Shown piece after piece: positions 51,493 to 60,173 of a stretch of 64,000 bases of DNA. The translations under genes were made by a program, and so were the position numbers. The stretch spans positions 49,689 through 113,688 of the forward strand of contig JAPPJY010000077.1 of the NCBI GenBank assembly GCA_028874335.1, read 5' to 3'. How positions within the stretch are numbered: position 1 is the stretch's first letter; each line of letters begins with the position of its first letter. The notes below the pieces were generated by a model that saw only the letters and a program-made list of their open reading frames with translations, did no database searches and was not told where the DNA came from. This stretch comes from Gemmatimonadota bacterium (GTDB lineage Bacteria; Latescibacterota; UBA2968; GCA-2709665).

Positions 51493-51810
51493 ATGCCGGA
51501 ATTTGAGCGCACGTTTCGAACGATCTATCGGGTGGTCGCGAGGATTCCCGAAGGGACCGTGGCCACGTACGGCCAGATCGCAGGGATTGCGGGGGTGGGT
51601 CCGAGGCAGGTGGGGCAGGCGCTCAAGGCATTGCCGGCAGGCACGCGGTGTCCGTGGCATCGGGTGATCAACGCGCGCGGGACCGTGTCCATTCGCACCG
51701 GCGCCGCAAAGGCGCACCTGGTCCAGGAACGGCTCCTCGAGGCCGAAGGCGTAACTTTCGTAAACGGGAAAGTCGATCTGGACGTATATCGGTGGCACGC
51801 CGACCTTTAG
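51493..51810 (+). CDS. Alkyltransferase-like (ATL) DNA repair protein
   Basis: A 105-residue protein of the MGMT/Ogt DNA-binding fold. It reads IPEGTVATYGQIA, VGQALKALP and CPWHRVINARG. The alkyl-accepting Cys of the PCHRV motif is replaced by Trp, as in ATL proteins, while the Arg finger (RQVGQAL) is kept. ATLs bind O6-alkylguanine without repairing it and pass the lesion to nucleotide excision repair. Full length without the N-terminal Ogt domain fits this group. It is the last gene before the second palindrome type. Confidence 0.9.
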   Translation: MPEFERTFRTIYRVVARIPEGTVATYGQIAGIAGVGPRQVGQALKALPAGTRCPWHRVINARGTVSIRTGAAKAHLVQERLLEAEGVTFVNGKVDLDVYRWHADL

Positions 51811-51974
51811 CAGCCCGTTGAAAAAGCCCATCCGGGCTACGGCCGGCCCTTGGGGTCGAAATACTGCGTTGCGCGCCCTCGCCGAATCGAGGGATGGGAC
51901 TCGGTTGCGCGCCTTGTCTTCGACCTCAATGGCTCGGCCTCGCCTGCAGAGCGACTTTATCAACGGACGGTTAG
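51811..51974. repeat. Large imperfect palindrome, second class
   Basis: The left end CCCGTTGAAAAAGCC (51814-51828) pairs with GACTTTATCAACGG (51953-51966). Inner arms include GGTCGAAATAC with GTCTTCGACC, and TTGCGCGCC with a second TTGCGCGCC-bearing arm. The unit runs from the ATL stop to shortly before the ABC gene. It is about the size of the other palindromic family but different in sequence. An in-frame reading through it upstream of the ABC transporter is fortuitous. Confidence 0.65.
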
Positions 51975-52011
51975 CCGGCGGTCAGCCGAATATCAGAAAC
52001 AGGATTGGCCG

Positions 52012-53784
52012 ATGACGCTCAATCCCTTCAGACCCTTCTGGACCCATCTGAGACCCTACAGGAACCGTATCCTTGCGGGTCTGCTGCTGCTGTCGATCGG
52101 ACAACTGGCATCCAGCGCGATTCCCCTTGCATTGAGGGAGGCGGTCGATCTGGTAAAGGAAGGGCTGGATGACGGAGTCGACTTCCTGGGGAGTGGCATC
52201 GACGAACAGCTTGTTTTCTGGGTATTGCTTATCGTTGGCCTCGCACTTGCCCAGATGGGGATGGAAATGGGCATGCGCTGGTGCCTGAACAGCGTCTCGC
52301 GATTCGTCGAGTATGATATTCGACGGGAGTATTTCAAGGCTTTGTTGAGGCTGTCTCTGAGCTACTTCCACCGGACGCCGACGGGAGATCTGATTTCCCG
52401 GGCGACCAACGACATGAACGCTGTCCGGATGTTTCTCGGATTCGGCGTACGCATGTTGTTTGGCGCGGTTCTGGGCCTTTCCCTCAGCATGCTGGTGATG
52501 TGCTGGATCGACTGGAAGCTGGCGATTCTCGCGGTGGTGCCAATGCCCGTGATGGCCCTGGTCATGAACCGGCTGGCCGGTAGGGTACATCACGGATTTC
52601 GTTCCGTCCAGGAACAGTTTTCGCGAATCAGCGCCCGCGTCCAGGAGAACCTGTCCGGCATCCGGGTGGTCAAGGCATTCGCCCAAGGCCGAGCGGAGAT
52701 GGATGCGTTCGACGAACTGAGCCGCGACTACCTGGTAAAGAACCGCAGCCTGATACGTATTCAGAGTCTACTCTTTCCGTTGACCTTTCTGATCAGCGGT
52801 GCGTCGCTGGCGGTCATTCTGTGGATCGGGGGGGCACACGTGATCGCCGGGCGCCTGACCCTCGGGGATTTCGTGGCATTCAACGCCTATCTGACCAAGC
52901 TGATCTTTCCGATGATTACCCTGGGTTGGATGATCGACCGGTACCAGCGAGGTCTGGCGTCCATGAAGCGTATTGAGGAGATCCTTGAGACGACGCCCGA
53001 GATACAGGATTCGGCGCAGACCAGGCCTGTCGAAACGCTTGATGGTGAGATCGAGTTCCGGAATCTGACCTTTTCGTTCAACGGCGTCCCGGTGTTGAAA
53101 GACATCGACCTGCATATTCCCAGAGGCTGCACCCTGGCGCTGGTTGGACGCGTGGGATCCGGAAAAACCACGCTGGCTCGACTGATTCCGAGGCTGATCC
53201 AGGCGCCGGCGGGCGCCGTGTTGATCGACGGCATTCCGGTGGAAGAGATCCCCCTGGACACACTTCGCGCATGCATCGGTTTTGTTCCGCAGGATACCTT
53301 CCTCTTCTCGGACTCGCTTCGGGAGAATATCTGCCTCGGCAGCGACGAGGCGACCGAGACCGACGTACGCCGGGCGGGCGAGGTTGCCGGCCTTTCGGGC
53401 GATCTTGCGGGTTTCCCTGACGGGATCGAAACGGTAATAGGAGAACGCGGGGTCACGCTTTCGGGAGGCCAGAAGCAGCGTACGGCGTTGGCCCGGGCGG
53501 TGATCCGGCGACCTGAGATTCTCATCCTGGACGATGCGCTCGCGAGCGTCGATACCCAGACGGAAGAGAGGATATTGAATCGCCTCCGTGACACGATGAA
53601 GTTCAGTACCACGATATTGATTGCCCACCGAATTTCAACCGTTCAGCATGCGGATCAGATCGTGGTACTGGATGAAGGGGCCATTGCCGAACGCGGCACC
53701 CACGACGACCTGATCGGCCAGGGCGGAATCTATGCCGCCATGCACCGCCGACAGCAGTTGACCCGAGAACTGGATGAGATTTGA
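52012..53784 (+). CDS. ABC exporter subunit with degenerate catalytic site
   Basis: A 590-residue half-transporter: six-helix exporter domain (to about residue 320), then an ATPase domain. Walker A reads GRVGSGKTT, Q-loop FVPQDTFLFSD, signature LSGGQKQRTAL, and Walker B ILILDDALASVD, where the catalytic Glu is Asp. This degenerate site is typical of one partner of heterodimeric exporters such as TM287/288, LmrCD and BmrCD. The ATG of MTLNPFRPFW is used; the upstream reading passes through the palindrome. The gene is followed 40 bases later by its partner. Substrates could be drugs, lipids or peptides. Confidence 0.92.
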   Translation: MTLNPFRPFWTHLRPYRNRILAGLLLLSIGQLASSAIPLALREAVDLVKEGLDDGVDFLGSGIDEQLVFWVLLIVGLALAQMGMEMGMRWCLNSVSRFVEYDIRREYFKALLRLSLSYFHRTPTGDLISRATNDMNAVRMFLGFGVRMLFGAVLGLSLSMLVMCWIDWKLAILAVVPMPVMALVMNRLAGRVHHGFRSVQEQFSRISARVQENLSGIRVVKAFAQGRAEMDAFDELSRDYLVKNRSLIRIQSLLFPLTFLISGASLAVILWIGGAHVIAGRLTLGDFVAFNAYLTKLIFPMITLGWMIDRYQRGLASMKRIEEILETTPEIQDSAQTRPVETLDGEIEFRNLTFSFNGVPVLKDIDLHIPRGCTLALVGRVGSGKTTLARLIPRLIQAPAGAVLIDGIPVEEIPLDTLRACIGFVPQDTFLFSDSLRENICLGSDEATETDVRRAGEVAGLSGDLAGFPDGIETVIGERGVTLSGGQKQRTALARAVIRRPEILILDDALASVDTQTEERILNRLRDTMKFSTTILIAHRISTVQHADQIVVLDEGAIAERGTHDDLIGQGGIYAAMHRRQQLTRELDEI

Positions 53785-53824
53785 ACCGTCCTATTCCACC
53801 CCGGCTCTTGTACGATAAACCTGA

Positions 53825-55609
53825 ATGCCCGACTCAATCCGCGATATGCACGAAGAGGAAATCACCCGGAAGCCGTTCGACGCCCGGCTGATGTGGCGTC
53901 TTCTGGGTTATCTCAAGCCATACACGACCTGGGTAACTGTCGCATTCCTGCTGATTCTGCTGACGTCGGCGGCCAGGCAGGCGGGCCCCTACCTGAGCAA
54001 AATCGCCGTGGACGACCACATCCTGCCGGGAGACCTGGCGGGTTTGAACAGGATCGTCCTGGTATTTGTGGGGCTGCTTGTGTTTCAGTTCCTGGCCGAC
54101 GTGGCCCAGAGGATGGTGACGCAGATGGTCGGGCAGTGGGTGATGTACGACATCCGAAAGGCAATATTCGGGCACCTGCAGCGGTTGCCCATACGTTTCT
54201 TCGACCGCACCCCGATCGGACGCCTGATGACCCGAAACACAAACGACGTGGACGCGCTCAACGAGTTGTTCACGGACGGAGTCGTTGCCGTTTTCAGCGA
54301 TATATTCACGCTGATCGCGATTATGGCGTATATGTTCTACATGGACGCGTCACTGGCGCTGCTGGTCTGCGCCACGGTGCCCGTGATGTTCGGGGTGACA
54401 TTCTGGTTTCAAGGCCGCATGTTGCGTGCATTTCGCCTCGCGCGCAGCCGGTTGGCGCGCCTGAACGCTTATTTGCAGGAAAACATCACGGGTATGTCGG
54501 TGGTGCAGCTTTTTGGTCGGGAAGGCCGCCATGCGGATCGATTCGACCGAATCAACGGCCGGTACCTGAATGCGAATCTCGAGTCCACGCTGTACTATTC
54601 GCTCTATTTTCCGATCATGCAATTGCTGGGTTCCATTGCCACGGCGCTTGTTATCTGGCAGGGTAGCAGCGATGTAATCCGGGCGCAGATCGAGTGGGGC
54701 GCGCTGGTCGCCATGCTGCAGTACATTCCCCGGTTCTTCTGGCCCATACTGGACGTTGCTGAACGATACGCGATTCTCCAGTCGGCGATGGCGTCGTCGG
54801 AGCGGATATTTGAACTTCTGGATACCCGGCCGGAGCCGGGCCTGGACAAGTCGGGGCCGAAGAAGATCCGGGGCGAGATCGAGTTTTCGGACGTCTGGTT
54901 CGCATACAACGACGACGACTGGGTTCTGAAAGACGTTTCGTTCGTGGTGAAACCGGGAGAACGCCTGGCTATCGTCGGCGCGACTGGTTCCGGTAAGACG
55001 ACCATTATCAACCTTCTATGCAGGTTTTATGACATTCAACGCGGGCACATCCGAATAGACGGCGTCGACATAATGGAGTGGGACGTGGAGGTGTTGAGGC
55101 GACGCATTGGCGTCGTCCAGCAGGATGTCTTCCTCTTTTCAGGGGATATCGGGGCGAATATCCGCTTGAGAAACTGGGAGATCTCGGAACAGAGCGTGGA
55201 ACAGGCCGCGAGGGACGTCAACGCGGACCGCTTTATCAGTCGACTCCCCGGGGGATACGGGCATGCCGTCACCGAAATGGGCGGCACCCTTTCCGGCGGT
55301 CAGCGGCAGTTGCTGGCCTTTGCCCGGGCTATCGCGTTTGATCCGGATGTTCTCGTCCTGGACGAAGCCACATCCAGCATCGACACCGAAACAGAGGCCT
55401 GGATTCAGGATGCCGTGGGACGACTGATGCGGTCGAGGACGTCGATCGTGATCGCACATCGCATTTCAACGGTTCGCCACGCGAACCGGATTCTTGTGAT
55501 TCACAGGGGTGAAATCCGGGAAACGGGTACCCACGAAGCCCTGTTGGCCGCAAAGGGCGTATATCACCGGCTTCACAGCCTGCAATACATCGGCGGCGCC
55601 CGGCAGTAG
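53825..55609 (+). CDS. ABC exporter subunit with canonical catalytic site
   Basis: A 594-residue half-transporter, partner of the preceding gene. The membrane domain has six helices. The ATPase shows Walker A GATGSGKTT, Q-loop VVQQDVFLFSG, signature LSGGQRQLLAFAR and Walker B VLVLDEATSSID with the catalytic Glu intact. In the heterodimer this Glu hydrolyses ATP at the active site that pairs with the other subunit's signature. Together the two subunits form an asymmetric type IV exporter. Confidence 0.93.
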   Translation: MPDSIRDMHEEEITRKPFDARLMWRLLGYLKPYTTWVTVAFLLILLTSAARQAGPYLSKIAVDDHILPGDLAGLNRIVLVFVGLLVFQFLADVAQRMVTQMVGQWVMYDIRKAIFGHLQRLPIRFFDRTPIGRLMTRNTNDVDALNELFTDGVVAVFSDIFTLIAIMAYMFYMDASLALLVCATVPVMFGVTFWFQGRMLRAFRLARSRLARLNAYLQENITGMSVVQLFGREGRHADRFDRINGRYLNANLESTLYYSLYFPIMQLLGSIATALVIWQGSSDVIRAQIEWGALVAMLQYIPRFFWPILDVAERYAILQSAMASSERIFELLDTRPEPGLDKSGPKKIRGEIEFSDVWFAYNDDDWVLKDVSFVVKPGERLAIVGATGSGKTTIINLLCRFYDIQRGHIRIDGVDIMEWDVEVLRRRIGVVQQDVFLFSGDIGANIRLRNWEISEQSVEQAARDVNADRFISRLPGGYGHAVTEMGGTLSGGQRQLLAFARAIAFDPDVLVLDEATSSIDTETEAWIQDAVGRLMRSRTSIVIAHRISTVRHANRILVIHRGEIRETGTHEALLAAKGVYHRLHSLQYIGGARQ

Positions 55610-55620
55610 ACTGATTTTTG

Positions 55621-55649
55621 TTGACAAAGCGATTCCATTTGTATATCCT
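55621..55649 (+). promoter_or_regulatory. Promoter of the HU gene
   Basis: TTGACA (55621-55626) followed by TATATC (55642-55647) at 15 bases or TATCCT (55644-55649) at 17 bases, in an AT-rich patch 12 bases after the ABC stop. It probably drives hup and perhaps the small basic-protein and tRNA genes behind it. Confidence 0.65.
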
Positions 55650-55721
55650 TTTCGTTTGTCCAAATTAACTGGACAGGTGTGTTTTTCGTAGAGCCATTGG
55701 CCAGTCTCGAAAGGGGTTTCG

Positions 55722-56009
55722 GTGACCAAAGCCGATATCGTCAATCAGATTGCAGAGGCCACGGGGTTGCCGAAATCCGATACGGCGGCTGTCGTGGAGG
55801 GTTTCCTCGACTCGGTCGTTGCGGCATTGAAACATGGCGAGCACATCGAAATTCGAGGGTTCGGGACGTTCAAGGTCGTGACCCGGGCGCCCCGGATAGG
55901 GCGCAATCCCAAAACCGGCGACGTTATTGAAATCCCCGAACGGCCCGCACCGGTTTTCAAGCCTTCCAGGGAATTGCGGGCTGGTCTCACGGACGAGCAG
56001 GCGGCCTGA
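55722..56009 (+). CDS. hup: HU/IHF-family DNA-binding protein
   Basis: A 95-residue DNABII protein with GTG start and AAAGGGG upstream. Conserved pieces are MTKADIVNQIAEATGLPKSD, VVAALKHGEHIEIRGFGTF and the DNA-binding arm RAPRIGRNPKTGDVIEIPER with its intercalating Pro. The C-terminal RAGLTDEQAA tail is a little longer than in E. coli HU. It compacts DNA and helps transcription and replication. Confidence 0.95.
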   Translation: MTKADIVNQIAEATGLPKSDTAAVVEGFLDSVVAALKHGEHIEIRGFGTFKVVTRAPRIGRNPKTGDVIEIPERPAPVFKPSRELRAGLTDEQAA

Positions 56010-56052
56010 ACCCGTGACACACCAATATCAGTCTTACAAGAAGGAGCATTAA

Positions 56053-56142
56053 TTGCCCTGCGGAAGAAAACGAAAGCGCCACAAGATCGCGACTCACAAG
56101 CGCAAGAAGCGTCGCAGAAGAGACCGCCACAAGAAATCCTGA
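56053..56142 (+). CDS. bS22/COX24-like 29-residue basic ribosomal peptide
   Basis: A 29-codon gene starting with TTG, six bases after AAGGAG. It begins MPCGRKRKRH and continues KIATHKRKKR, ending RHKKS. This matches the short AURKAIP1/COX24-domain protein annotated in Bacteroidetes and related phyla (MPCGKKRKRHKMATHKRKKR pattern), a homologue of mitochondrial mS38 on the small ribosomal subunit. More than half of the residues are Arg, Lys or His. It lies between HU and tRNA-Arg and is easy to miss by length cut-offs. Confidence 0.85.
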   Translation: MPCGRKRKRHKIATHKRKKRRRRDRHKKS

Positions 56143-56161
56143 CCGTTTTCAAGGATCCAGC

Positions 56162-56239
56162 GGGGCATTAGCTCAGTCTGGATAGAGCGCTGGTCTCCGG
56201 AACCAGAGGTCACAGGTTCGAATCCTGTATGTCCCACCA
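56162..56239 (+). tRNA. tRNA-Arg (CCG)
   Basis: Cloverleaf with acceptor arms GGGGCAT/ATGTCCC (one G-U), D-arm GCTC...GAGC, anticodon stem CTGGT/ACCAG with loop CTCCGGA giving anticodon CCG, T-arm ACAGG-TTCGAAT-CCTGT and genomic CCA. It reads CGG codons. Confidence 0.95.
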
Positions 56240-56489
56240 TGCCATTTCAAGGCGAGCTGTCGAGAAATCGAGGGCTCGCCTCTTTCTTTTAATTTCCGTG
56301 TACGGGCAATCCGGGATAACGTCCCGGGAATACGTTAACGGGATTTGCGCCAGTGACTCCGCGACTCGTGTCCGGGATCCGAAGAAAGTGGAACTTTCGC
56401 GCGTCCAGATCGTTCCAATCGTACGTCGATCCAAATCCGTTCCGGAAACGCCGGCGGATCCGGACGGCGGATTCACAGTCGCAAGGGGG

Positions 56490-57371
56490 TTGAAGCCAGC
56501 TTTGGACTTCCAGGAACCGACAAGGAAGCGTCTGCCTCATGACGCATCCGTACAGCGATACCTGAAGGAACTGCGCAGGTATCCCCCGATGACGCGCAAA
56601 GAGGAGACGGAAACGCTCGCCCGGGCCCGGAAGGGCGACCATAAGGCGATCGAACGGCTCGTCACCTCCAATTTGCGCTTCGTCGTGAGCGTTGCCCTCG
56701 AATACCAGGGCCGCGGCGTGCCACTCTCGGACCTGATCGCCGAAGGCAACATGGGGTTGATGGAAGCCCTGAACCGGTTTGACGAAACCCGGGGATACAA
56801 GTTCATCAGCTATGCCGTCTGGTGGATTCGCCAGGCGATACTGAATGCGCTCAAACGTACGTCGGCGGTGTCCATGCCTGCGAATCGGCAGGAGGACATG
56901 GATCGCATGGCCCGAAGGTGGGGCCAGATGACCCAGGAATTGGGACGGGTGCCTACGGTCGAAGAGGTGGCCACCGATATGAAGATCAGTCGGAAGCGGG
57001 CTGAACGCGCGCTTCGATGCGCCCGGTCGGACCTCTCTCTGGAATCTCCGATCGACGCCGAAGGAGAAAAGACATTGCTGCAGGTACTTGACTGCGACGA
57101 AGCCCACCCTGATCTGGTGGTTCTGGAAAGAGACCGCACCGAGTTGATCAACGCCTCCCTTGCGGGAAGTCTCGATACGAGGGAGGCAAACGTCATCCGC
57201 TCCTACTTCGGCCTGGAGGGCGGAGATCGGAGGACGCTCGGAGAAATCGGCGGGGAACTGGGTGTCACGCGTGAACGTGTACGGCAGATCCGGAATCGTG
57301 CCCTGGGCAAACTGCGCCGGTATTTCAAACAGCGCGTACGCGCCGAAGAGTCCTGGCAGGACCAGGTCTGA
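56490..57371 (+). CDS. rpoD: Primary-type RNA polymerase sigma factor
   Basis: A sigma-70 of about 293 residues, short like the Bacteroidetes primary sigma. Region 1.2: ASVQRYLKELRRYPPMTRKEE; region 2: SNLRFVVSVALEYQGRGVPL, EGNMGLMEALNRFDETRGYK, FISYAVWWIRQAILNAL; region 3: LGRVPTVEEVATDM; region 4: LGEIGGELGVTRERVRQIRNRALGKLR in part. It recognises -35/-10 promoters. The start is uncertain: TTG here fits the family length but the AAGGGGG is too close, and a GTG at 56388 is an alternative. Longer readings overlap the tRNA and are rejected. Confidence 0.92.
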   Translation: MKPALDFQEPTRKRLPHDASVQRYLKELRRYPPMTRKEETETLARARKGDHKAIERLVTSNLRFVVSVALEYQGRGVPLSDLIAEGNMGLMEALNRFDETRGYKFISYAVWWIRQAILNALKRTSAVSMPANRQEDMDRMARRWGQMTQELGRVPTVEEVATDMKISRKRAERALRCARSDLSLESPIDAEGEKTLLQVLDCDEAHPDLVVLERDRTELINASLAGSLDTREANVIRSYFGLEGGDRRTLGEIGGELGVTRERVRQIRNRALGKLRRYFKQRVRAEESWQDQV

Positions 57372-57398
57372 TTCCGGATCGGCGGCGACGCCGGACCG

Positions 57399-57432
57399 TG
57401 CGGGCAGGGGCTCACCCTTGCCCGCATTTTTC
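57399..57432 (+). terminator. Intrinsic terminator after rpoD
   Basis: TGCGGGCAGGG (57399-57409) pairs with CCCTTGCCCGCA (57415-57426) with one bulge, followed by TTTTT. It closes the HU-to-rpoD segment. Confidence 0.88.
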
Positions 57433-57656
57433 TTGCTTTGGTCTGAGCCACCGAGGCGCGTTGCTTCAGCCGCGGATCCGGCGATGCAGGAAAGGCATAA
57501 AGTCATTGATCCAATGGCATTTGATGGTTAAATTGAGGTGGCAATTCGCAGCTTGCGGCACGCAGGAAACGACTGTTCGATCTCGATGCGCCGCCTGATC
57601 CGCGGGACGGCGTACACGGCTGCAAGAGGTGGCCAATCCATTTCAGGATTTGTTAC

Positions 57657-58430
57657 GTGAGACGTCTGCTCGAATTCGTGGGCATGAAGACTGCCCGGTT
57701 TCTATTGCTTACGTTTTCGATGTACGGGTATTTCCGGCGGTTTCTGGGCGAACTGCCGAACGTCTATTTCTACAGGCGCCAGATCATCGAACAATGTTAC
57801 TCCGTTGGCGTGAATTCGCTGTCTCTCGTTATCCTTGTTTCGGCTTTCAGCGGAATGGCAGTATCCACGATGATGGCCTACCAGATGGAGGACTACGTAC
57901 CTGACTACATGGTCGGCAGCATCGTGGTTCGCTCCGTGCTGCTGGAACTGGCGCCGATCCTCATGGGACTGGTGCTGGCGGGCCAGGTGGGTGCGGGCAT
58001 CGCGTCCGAAGTGGGCACGATGAAGGTTTCCGAGCAGGTCGATGCGCTGGTTTCACTGGCGGTGGATCCGGTAGGCTACCTCCTGATGCCGCGGGTTCTC
58101 GCGGGTATCGTGATGATCCCCGTGCTGGTGGTATTCTCCGCATTCACGTCGATCTACGCGGGCTACGCCATGTCCATCCTGCTGATGGATATCACGGTTG
58201 CCGATTTCGTGAAGGGCATGAAACTGGACTGGAGTTCGTACGATCTTGTGGTATGCCTGATCAAGTCCGTGGTTTACGGCGGCATGATCACTTTCTACGG
58301 CTCTTATGCCGGATTGTCGGCAACGGGCGGGGCGCAGGGGGTGGGCCGCGCGGCTACGTCGGCGGTGGTGATTTCGGCTGCATCAATCCTGATTCTCGAC
58401 TACTTCCTGACCAAGACGTTGCTGTATTGA
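57657..58430 (+). CDS. mlaE: MlaE-family lipid ABC transporter permease
   Basis: A 257-residue MlaE/YrbE permease with five to six hydrophobic segments. Typical segments include FSGMAVSTMMAYQMEDY, ELAPILMGLVLAGQVGAGIASEVGTMKVSEQVDAL (in part; the EVGTM signature at about residue 120), DPVGYLLMPRVLAG and the C-terminal GGAQGVGRAATSAVV. With MlaF it moves phospholipid through the inner membrane while MlaD forms the periplasmic ring. The GTG start has AGGA upstream. It begins the Mla operon. Confidence 0.94.
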   Translation: MRRLLEFVGMKTARFLLLTFSMYGYFRRFLGELPNVYFYRRQIIEQCYSVGVNSLSLVILVSAFSGMAVSTMMAYQMEDYVPDYMVGSIVVRSVLLELAPILMGLVLAGQVGAGIASEVGTMKVSEQVDALVSLAVDPVGYLLMPRVLAGIVMIPVLVVFSAFTSIYAGYAMSILLMDITVADFVKGMKLDWSSYDLVVCLIKSVVYGGMITFYGSYAGLSATGGAQGVGRAATSAVVISAASILILDYFLTKTLLY

Positions 58431-58498
58431 TACGGGTTGTATTCTTCAGTGCGGACGTGGGTTCACCCGTCGTTCGTCTTCGATGAATGGGATGAGAA

Positions 58499-59242
58499 AT
58501 GGCCGATAACGGCATTGCCATCCGTTTCGAAGCGGTACACAAGCGATTCGATGAACTGAAAGTCCTGAAAGGGATGGATCTGGAAGTCCGATGGGGTGAA
58601 GTCACCACCATTCTGGGGCCCAGCGGATGCGGCAAGAGCGTGACGCTGAAACATATTATCGGGATCGAACAGGCCGACCGGGGGCGGGTGACGGTCGTCG
58701 GTCACGACATGAGTTCCATCCGGAAGAAGGACCTGAAGGAACTGCGTAAGCGCATCGGCGTTCTCTTTCAGTCGTCGGCTCTGTTCGATTCGATGAACGT
58801 AAAGGAGAACGTGGCGTTCGGACTGAGGATGCATACCCCGATGTCAGAAAGCGAAATCGATGAACGGGTCGGCGTATGCCTCGAGGCGGTTCGGCTTTCG
58901 GGAGCGGAGCTGACGATGCCCGTCGAACTGTCCGGCGGCATGCGGAAGCGCGCCGCACTGGCCAGGGCAATTGCCATGTCGCCTGATTTCATCCTCTATG
59001 ACGAGCCGACAACCGGCCTGGATCCGGGAACAGCCGCCGTGGTAGGCGATTACATACTGAAACTTCAGAGTGAGCTGGACGTAACCTCGGTTGTGGTTAC
59101 CCACGATCTGCCGCTTGCCCGCAGGATTTCAGACAGGCTTGCCCTGCTCTACAACGGAAAAACCGCCATTCAAGGGACGCCCGAGGAGATCGAGAGGAGC
59201 GGAAATGATGTTTACGACCTGTTCGTTCAGGGAAAAATCTGA
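58499..59242 (+). CDS. mlaF: MlaF-family lipid ABC transporter ATPase
   Basis: A 247-residue ATPase. Walker A GPSGCGKSVTLK, Q-loop VLFQSSALFDSMNV, signature ELSGGMRKRAALARA, Walker B FILYDEPTTGLDP and switch His VVVTHDL. The GMRKR variant and DSM(N)V Q-loop are typical of MlaF. GGGATGAG precedes the ATG. It powers phospholipid transport with MlaE. Confidence 0.95.
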   Translation: MADNGIAIRFEAVHKRFDELKVLKGMDLEVRWGEVTTILGPSGCGKSVTLKHIIGIEQADRGRVTVVGHDMSSIRKKDLKELRKRIGVLFQSSALFDSMNVKENVAFGLRMHTPMSESEIDERVGVCLEAVRLSGAELTMPVELSGGMRKRAALARAIAMSPDFILYDEPTTGLDPGTAAVVGDYILKLQSELDVTSVVVTHDLPLARRISDRLALLYNGKTAIQGTPEEIERSGNDVYDLFVQGKI

Positions 59243-59254
59243 AGCAGGTGACAA

Positions 59255-60160
59255 ATGATCAGTCGAGAAAAGCAGTTGTTTCTTGGGGCGGTCATATTCC
59301 TGGCGATCGCAATAGCCGTACTGGGTGCGACGTGGCTGTCGGAAAACTACGCGGGCGCGGCCGGTGGTTATCAACTGCACGTCTTTTTCGAAAGCGTACC
59401 CGGGTTGCAGCCTGGCGATCCGGTATTCATCCGGGGGGTATGGGCCGGCAAGGTCCTCGACATTGGACTGACGCACGGATTACCGCTCGTCAGCATCGGC
59501 TTCGCTGAATTTCGAAATCTGCCCCGGGACTCGAAGGTATTGTTGCAGGCCGAGGGGTTGCTGGGTGGCAAGATGATCGACGTGCAGGTGGGAACGGAAT
59601 CCGACCGTGTGTATGCCGACCACGATACACTTCGAGGTTCGTCGGAAGGCGGTATAGAAGAGATGGCGGAACATGCCGGTGTGCTGGCGCAGCGCCTGGA
59701 AGCGGTTCTTGCCGACAGGAATCTGGACCATTTCGAAGCCCTGCTCGCGAATATGGACAGTACCGCCGCGCTTTTGAAGCAGGCAGTCGCGGAGAACCGA
59801 GTGACCCTCAAGGCTCTGCTGGACACCGCGGCCCTGGCCGCCCGCGACGCACGGGACATTCTCGGCGAGAATCGGCCCGAAGTGCGCCGGGTCGTCGGGA
59901 ACATGCGGCGTGCGACCGAAAGGCTGGACGGGATGGCGCGAACGTTCGAGACGGCGCTGGAATCCTTCGAGAGGTCGCTGTCGGACCTGAACGAGGTTGG
60001 CGGGAAACTGCGCCGCGGCGAAGGTACTCTGGGCCGGCTCGTTCACGACGAAACGCTGTATCTGGATATGCGGCGTACGCTTGCCTCCGTTGACAGTCTT
60101 ATCGAGGACATCAAAGAAGACCCTAAACGCTATCTGAATGTTGACGTGAGCCTGTTCTGA
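59255..60160 (+). CDS. mlaD: MlaD/MCE-family lipid-binding protein
   Basis: A 301-residue MCE protein. One N-terminal transmembrane helix (residues 7-24, LFLGAVIFLAIAIAVLGA) is followed by the MCE beta-barrel at about 36-110: YQLHVFFESVPGLQPGDPVFI and GVWAGKVLDIGL, then GLLGGKMIDVQVG. A long C-terminal helix-rich part of about 170 residues forms coiled coil (AHAAVLAQRLEAVLADRN style), as in LetB/PqiB-type or mammalian-like MCE proteins that use helices to bridge the periplasm. It continues the operon at 12 bases. Confidence 0.93.
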   Translation: MISREKQLFLGAVIFLAIAIAVLGATWLSENYAGAAGGYQLHVFFESVPGLQPGDPVFIRGVWAGKVLDIGLTHGLPLVSIGFAEFRNLPRDSKVLLQAEGLLGGKMIDVQVGTESDRVYADHDTLRGSSEGGIEEMAEHAGVLAQRLEAVLADRNLDHFEALLANMDSTAALLKQAVAENRVTLKALLDTAALAARDARDILGENRPEVRRVVGNMRRATERLDGMARTFETALESFERSLSDLNEVGGKLRRGEGTLGRLVHDETLYLDMRRTLASVDSLIEDIKEDPKRYLNVDVSLF

Positions 60161-60173
60161 GCGGAGGTAAGGG

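Noticed and set aside
51850..52011. N-terminal extension of the first ABC exporter subunit
   Set aside because: The sequence is the second-class palindrome and reads as unconserved protein; the exporter domain starts normally at 52012.
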